A stretch of DNA of 56,165 nucleotides from Erwinia sp. ErVv1. Its GTDB lineage: Bacteria > Pseudomonadota > Gammaproteobacteria > Enterobacterales > Enterobacteriaceae. Made by a program: the position numbers and the translations under genes. Positions 53,153-56,165 of this stretch are shown in pieces; position 1 is the first letter of the stretch, and the number at the start of each line of letters is the position of its first letter. The stretch is taken from assembly GCF_900068895.1 (NCBI RefSeq), contig NZ_CDPK01000020.1, forward strand, positions 20,634 through 76,798, read 5' to 3'. The notes under the pieces were generated by a model. That model was not told the origin of the DNA and made no database searches. It was given only the letters and a program-made list of their open reading frames with translations.

Positions 53153-53444
53153 TTTGCAGAAAAAACCATCTCAGTTAAAAATGAAAAGATGCATTGTGAA
53201 CTGATCAATCCAAACTCTTCTCAAAAAAAAGAAGTATTGATTGAGAGTAAAATATTAAAGTATGAGAATTTATTGGAAAATATTTCAAAAATGAAGCCGA
53301 AGGCTTATAAAAATTCAGATGCCTGAAATTATAGTAATCATCTTCCAGACTGGCAGTAAAAACTCCTTAAGGAAAACGGTTATGAGTATTTTCTTTCGTA
53401 CAACAATCAGCTAGAAGATAAAACTATTACCGCTGCCACAGAAA
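53153..53444 (+). pseudogene. AT-rich decayed gene, two in-frame stops, cut by the IS element
   Basis: A single frame reads as protein-like sequence (KTISVKNEKMHCELINP, ESKILKYENLLENISKM, LKENGYEYFLSYNNQLEDK) over about 97 codons but holds TGA at 53324 and TAA ten codons further on, has no start codon with a ribosome site, and runs into the left terminal repeat of the IS903-like element at 53445. Low GC and Lys/Asn-rich composition match the 92-residue ORF just upstream, so both may come from one gene that has taken frameshifts. I do not recognise the family. Confidence 0.45.
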
Positions 53445-53728
53445 GGCTTATTTGAATAAATCGAACTATTTCTGAGTTGAAGGATAAGAGCACGCATTAC
53501 CCTGCAACACAGGTCGTCCCGTGGCAAAGCAGAAGTTCAGAATCACTAACTGGCGCAGCGACAACAACGCTCTTATCAACCGTGGTCAGATTACAGAGTA
53601 TCTGGCCATGGTGCGTGCGCTGAACAAAATGACGAAGGAAGGAATGCCAGAAAGTGTGCGTATTTCCTGAGAGCAGTAACCGGCTATGGGGATGCTTATC
53701 CAAAAAATCTGATTTATTCAGCAAAGCC
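53445..53728 (+). mobile_element. 284-bp internally deleted IS903-like element with both ends
   Basis: Left end GGCTTATTTGAATAAATC at 53445-53462 and right end GATTTATTCAGCAAAGCC at 53711-53728 are 18-base terminal inverted repeats of the IS903 type (IS5 family). Inside, a 49-residue frame from GTG 53521 to 53670 fuses the first 24 or so residues of the transposase (AKQKFRITNW) to its last 25 (MPESVRIS end). The DDE core is deleted, so the element is non-autonomous, like a MITE. The flanking nine bases (CCACAGAAA and AGGCGGATC) do not match, so no target duplication remains. Confidence 0.8.
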
Positions 53729-53859
53729 AGGCGGATCCATAACCTGCTCCGGACGATCGGACATAAAACGGCGAATTTGCAGCATAGATTGTATAACGTT
53801 CCGCATCTAAAATAGCCGCATCGGGTTGTGAAAGTCATCTAATACTCACAGAAGGACGG

Positions 53860-54000
53860 ATGAAAATGCGAATTTTTCTTACAGGCGCGACCGGTTTTAT
53901 CGGCACGGCAGTTGCCGCCGTTCGGATGGTTATTCAGCACCAGGCTTACGATGCCGGCAATCCGGTACTTTTGCCCCTCAGCTGTTCAAATAGCCGTTAA
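53860..54000 (+). pseudogene. 46-residue stub of an extended SDR
   Basis: From ATG 53860, with GAAGGA just upstream, the frame begins MKMRIFLTGATGFIGTAV, an unmistakable Rossmann start of an NAD-dependent epimerase/dehydratase, then goes out of homology and stops at TAA 53998. The rest of the gene is missing. It is the decayed start of a gene whose body was lost, probably in the same rearrangements that brought the IS elements. Confidence 0.6.
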
Positions 54001-54126
54001 TTGGCGTTATTAATCAGGGCATAGGTTTATGCCGTACCGTCATGATGACCGTATATATCGCCATAGCGGCGGCATACCACCGCCATAATACCGCGCAGTA
54101 CCGGGTTACTGGCCCGAAACCTTAGG

Positions 54127-54960
54127 TTACCTCAACCCGCCATATTCACGGGTTATCTCCTTCGCCGCGCCGATAACCAGCGCGCCCAGCTCGGTTACAC
54201 GATCGTCCGTAACGCGGGACACCGGGCCGGAAATGGAGATGGCGGCAAAGGGTTCGCGGTGTTCGTCGTAGATGCAGGCCGCGACGCAGCGCAGCCCCAG
54301 GGCGTGTTCTTCATCATCGAAGGAAAAACCGACCTTGCGCACCAGCGCCAGGTTCTCCTTCAGACTGTGCGGCGACATCAGGGTGCGCGGCGTGTAGTAA
54401 TGCAGCCCCTGCCGGTGCAGCAGCTCGCTGACCTGCGCCTCGGAGAGGTTGGCCAGAAAGGCTTTGCCCGCGCCGGAAGCATGCATCGGCAGCTTGCCGC
54501 CAATGGGGGCAGACATGCGCATCAGCTGGGTACACTGCACCTGGTCGATAATCACTGCCTGGCGATCGCTAATGTCCAGCACGGCCAGATTGACCGTCTC
54601 TCCCGAATCCTCCATCAGCTTGCGCAGCATCGGGTGGACCAGCGCCAGCAGGTTACGACTCTGCAAAAAGCTGCTGCCCACCACAAAGGCGTGTGCGCCG
54701 ATGGTCCACAGGCCGAGGTCGCCCACCTGACGGACAAATCCCTGCTGCTGCATTGTGGTCAGCAGGCGATGGGTGGTCGAGTTGGGTAATCCCGCCTGCT
54801 GCGCCAGCTCGGTCAGCGCCACGCTGCCGTGGGCATCGGCAATAAACTCCAGCAGCTTCAGGCCGCGGGTCAGCGACTGGACCTGGCCGGCGGGCTGGGC
54901 GGGCTGCGCCTGCGCGGCGCGGGGTTTCTTGCCGCGTTTGATAAGTGCTGGCGTGGTCAT
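54127..54960 (-). CDS. iclR: IclR, repressor of the aceBAK glyoxylate operon
   Basis: 277 residues from ATG 54960, which has AAGGGA a few bases upstream; the frame extends to 54981 without a better site. The N-terminus is a Lys/Ala/Pro-rich arm, then a winged helix (GQVQSLTRGLKLLEFIADAHGSVALTELAQQAGLPNSTTHRLLTTM in outline), then the effector domain with SAPIGGKLPMHASGAGKAFLA, GFSFDDEEHALGLRCVAACIYDEHREPFAAISISGP. These blocks are nearly identical to E. coli IclR, which distinguishes it from KdgR and other IclR-family members. It represses aceBAK and its own gene, relieved by glyoxylate. In E. coli it lies just past aceK; here 44.7 kb separate them. Confidence 0.96.
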   Translation of the reverse strand: MTTPALIKRGKKPRAAQAQPAQPAGQVQSLTRGLKLLEFIADAHGSVALTELAQQAGLPNSTTHRLLTTMQQQGFVRQVGDLGLWTIGAHAFVVGSSFLQSRNLLALVHPMLRKLMEDSGETVNLAVLDISDRQAVIIDQVQCTQLMRMSAPIGGKLPMHASGAGKAFLANLSEAQVSELLHRQGLHYYTPRTLMSPHSLKENLALVRKVGFSFDDEEHALGLRCVAACIYDEHREPFAAISISGPVSRVTDDRVTELGALVIGAAKEITREYGGLR

Positions 54961-54985
54961 AGCGGATCCCTTCGTTTTCACATTA

Positions 54986-55000
54986 TGGAAACCATTTTCG
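54986..55000. promoter_or_regulatory. IclR-type operator upstream of iclR (autoregulation)
   Basis: TGGAAACCATTTTCG matches 11 of the 14 defined positions of the IclR consensus. It lies 26 bases upstream of the iclR start codon, as expected for autorepression. Confidence 0.6.
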
Positions 55001-55318
55001 TTTTATCAGGCGATTTTGCAAGCGGCGCGATCTGGTCGGATCAGTATGCAGCAGAGGCGGAAATACTTCTGGGCAGGCTCTGCGCGATCCCCGGCCATGC
55101 GGTATAACTCAGTCCGGTTAGTGATTTTGGTTGGTTTGGCGATTGATCAGATCGCACAATTCGGGCTGAGTTCCCTTCAGGTGATCTACTCTTCTGCGCA
55201 GCTATTCAGGCGGTAAAAGCTCTCCGTCTTCCGAGTGACTTCACCAACGCTCCCGAAAAGTCCGCTCTAACTCAACTATGTATATTAGAATCTTTATCGA
55301 TTCGGTTGATTATATAGA
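55001..55318. other. no gene seen between iclR and the Rhs immunity gene
   Basis: About 320 bases. Broken frames are present on both strands, none with a ribosome site or known motif. No tRNA or attachment-site repeat was found. The right half is AT-rich, like the immunity gene that follows. Confidence 0.35.
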
Positions 55319-55582
55319 CTACGTTAGTGAACGTTCAAATTTTGCGTAGATATTAACGAAATCTTTCACATCAGATAACTCGTGTCGTTCATTGAGTATA
55401 TATTCTCCCGTATTTATGTTCATAACTTCAAGCATGCAGCTATTATCATCCCAAAACACCAGTCGAGCCAGATTACTATCATTATCAATATCGATGACTA
55501 CACTTTTGGTAAACTCATTTACATTTAAAGTGATCTGGTGGGCGGAGTTTTTTTTTAACCAGTCAATAACTTCTGTCAGCAT
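55319..55582 (-). CDS. immunity protein of the Rhs toxin, TriTu-like
   Basis: 87 residues, acidic, low GC, directly behind the Rhs toxin gene and overlapping it by seven bases (ATGCTGA), the standard place for an immunity gene. The pattern VVIDIDND...[24 protein letters not shown] fits what I recall of the small TriTu family, the partner of TreTu toxins. It is expected to bind and block the toxin in the cytoplasm. The immunity role is well supported by context; the exact family name is from memory. Confidence 0.75.
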   Translation of the reverse strand: MLTEVIDWLKKNSAHQITLNVNEFTKSVVIDIDNDSNLARLVFWDDNSCMLEVMNINTGEYILNERHELSDVKDFVNIYAKFERSLT

Positions 55583-56165
55583 GATTTTATACCTTTTTCA
55601 GTTTTGTGCGCTTTAACCGTTATATTTTCAGCTATTGGCATTTCGGGTATAGGTTGGCCTTTACGCTTAGCTAAGCGCCCCTCTAATGAATCAGGCCCGA
55701 CAATTTTTGCCCAGCCTTCATTGGTTTTTATTAATGACTCTTCGGGGACATCAAATTCGGTATACATAGTTCCTGATTTTGCCTGTTTACCAAAAGCCTC
55801 TACATCTGCTGGTGATGCAACATGGGTAGTGCCCGTTGTACTTTGAACTACTTTGCCCGTGCTAATCATCTGATTATATTCTGATGGGCTCATCCAGCGA
55901 CCAACGGTGGTATTAGCCAGCCCCCACGGATCCACCCACCCCAGCGGGTTCGGTGCATACTGGTAAAGATTCCAGCCACCCGACAGCCCCACCGGATCCT
56001 GTACCGTAAAGCGTCCAATCTGCGGATCGTAATACCGGAACAGATTATAGTGCAGGCCGGTCTCGCTGTCAGCGTACTGCCCGGCATAGCGCAGCGGCTG
56101 ATGGTGCAGGGCAGTTTGCTGCACGAATTTGTGAAAACCTTCCGTCTGCCGGGTAACCTCGCCAA
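55576..56165 (-). CDS. Rhs protein, C-terminal part with TreTu-like toxin (runs off the window)
   Basis: The frame is open to the right edge, so only the last 196 residues are seen. They include the end of the Rhs core ([58 protein letters not shown]), whose DPxGL marks the autoproteolysis site. A toxin domain of about 110 residues follows, beginning [20 protein letters not shown] and containing [11 protein letters not shown] and [10 protein letters not shown]. This resembles the TreTu group, Rhs-linked ADP-ribosyltransferases reported to modify EF-Tu. The toxin family is from memory and moderate; the Rhs assignment is firm. Delivery would be by a type VI system. Confidence 0.85.
   Translation of the reverse strand, partial: GEVTRQTEGFHKFVQQTALHHQPLRYAGQYADSETGLHYNLFRYYDPQIGRFTVQDPVGLSGGWNLYQYAPNPLGWVDPWGLANTTVGRWMSPSEYNQMISTGKVVQSTTGTTHVASPADVEAFGKQAKSGTMYTEFDVPEESLIKTNEGWAKIVGPDSLEGRLAKRKGQPIPEMPIAENITVKAHKTEKGIKSC

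Noticed and set aside
54127..54960. KdgR or another IclR-family regulator acting on edd-eda
   Set aside because: The sequence blocks match E. coli IclR itself almost throughout, and IclR-like boxes lie upstream of aceB and of this gene.
55001..55318. tRNA gene or attachment site marking the right end of an island
   Set aside because: No cloverleaf or CCA-type end and no repeat shared with the left flank could be found by eye.

Overview
The window looks like chromosomal DNA of an enterobacterium, most likely in or near the Erwiniaceae (Pantoea/Erwinia type). This is inferred from memory of families: AceB, AceA, AceK, Eda, Edd and IclR are close to their E. coli counterparts along their whole length, and there are Hcp, Rhs and IS903-type pieces. 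No rRNA, tRNA or CRISPR array was found.

Layout. (1) 1-4400 is an accessory patch: a type VI hcp gene with a DUF4225 gene behind it and a small convergent membrane protein, a plasmid replicon remnant (three iterons plus an N-terminally cut repA-like gene), a 45-bp tandem repeat and a GC-rich stretch with strong hairpins. (2) 4421-9371 is the glyoxylate shunt operon aceB-aceA-aceK, with an IclR-like box on its promoter and hairpins in front of aceK. (3) 9323-11791 is the Entner-Doudoroff pair edd-eda on the opposite strand, with a perfect GntR-type palindrome upstream of edd; eda and aceK overlap tail to tail. (4) 12139-13533 is a MATE exporter. (5) 51563 down to 13600 is one unidirectional minus-strand biosynthetic operon of about 38 kb. 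(6) 51564-54126 is a decayed patch: two internally deleted IS903-like elements, a cut PemK/MazF toxin gene, an AT-rich decayed gene and a 46-residue SDR stub. (7) 54127-54960 is iclR, the repressor of aceBAK, and the right edge carries an Rhs C-terminal toxin with its immunity gene.

The biosynthetic operon, in transcription order, encodes: a 5451-residue trans-AT polyketide synthase with four KS domains; an extended SDR; an alpha-oxoamine synthase; a free acyl carrier protein; a tandem acyltransferase; three NRPSs (A codes: unknown, Gly, Ser, Val-like); a P450; a metallo-beta-lactamase-fold hydrolase; and a MaoC-type dehydratase. There is no thioesterase domain. The last NRPS ends in a condensation domain, and the PKS ends in a KS with no carrier protein after it. 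The oxoamine synthase/ACP/SDR trio resembles bacterial sphingoid-base synthesis. My working model (inference) is that the polyketide is handed to the free ACP, released as an aminoketone, reduced to an amino alcohol, and then joined by the terminal condensation domain to a tetrapeptide made by the NRPSs; the MATE pump may export the product. I do not recognise a known compound with this architecture.

The cluster, together with edd-eda and the MATE gene, sits between aceK and iclR, which are near neighbours in E. coli, and both flanks carry mobile or plasmid debris. This suggests an island inserted into the ace locus.
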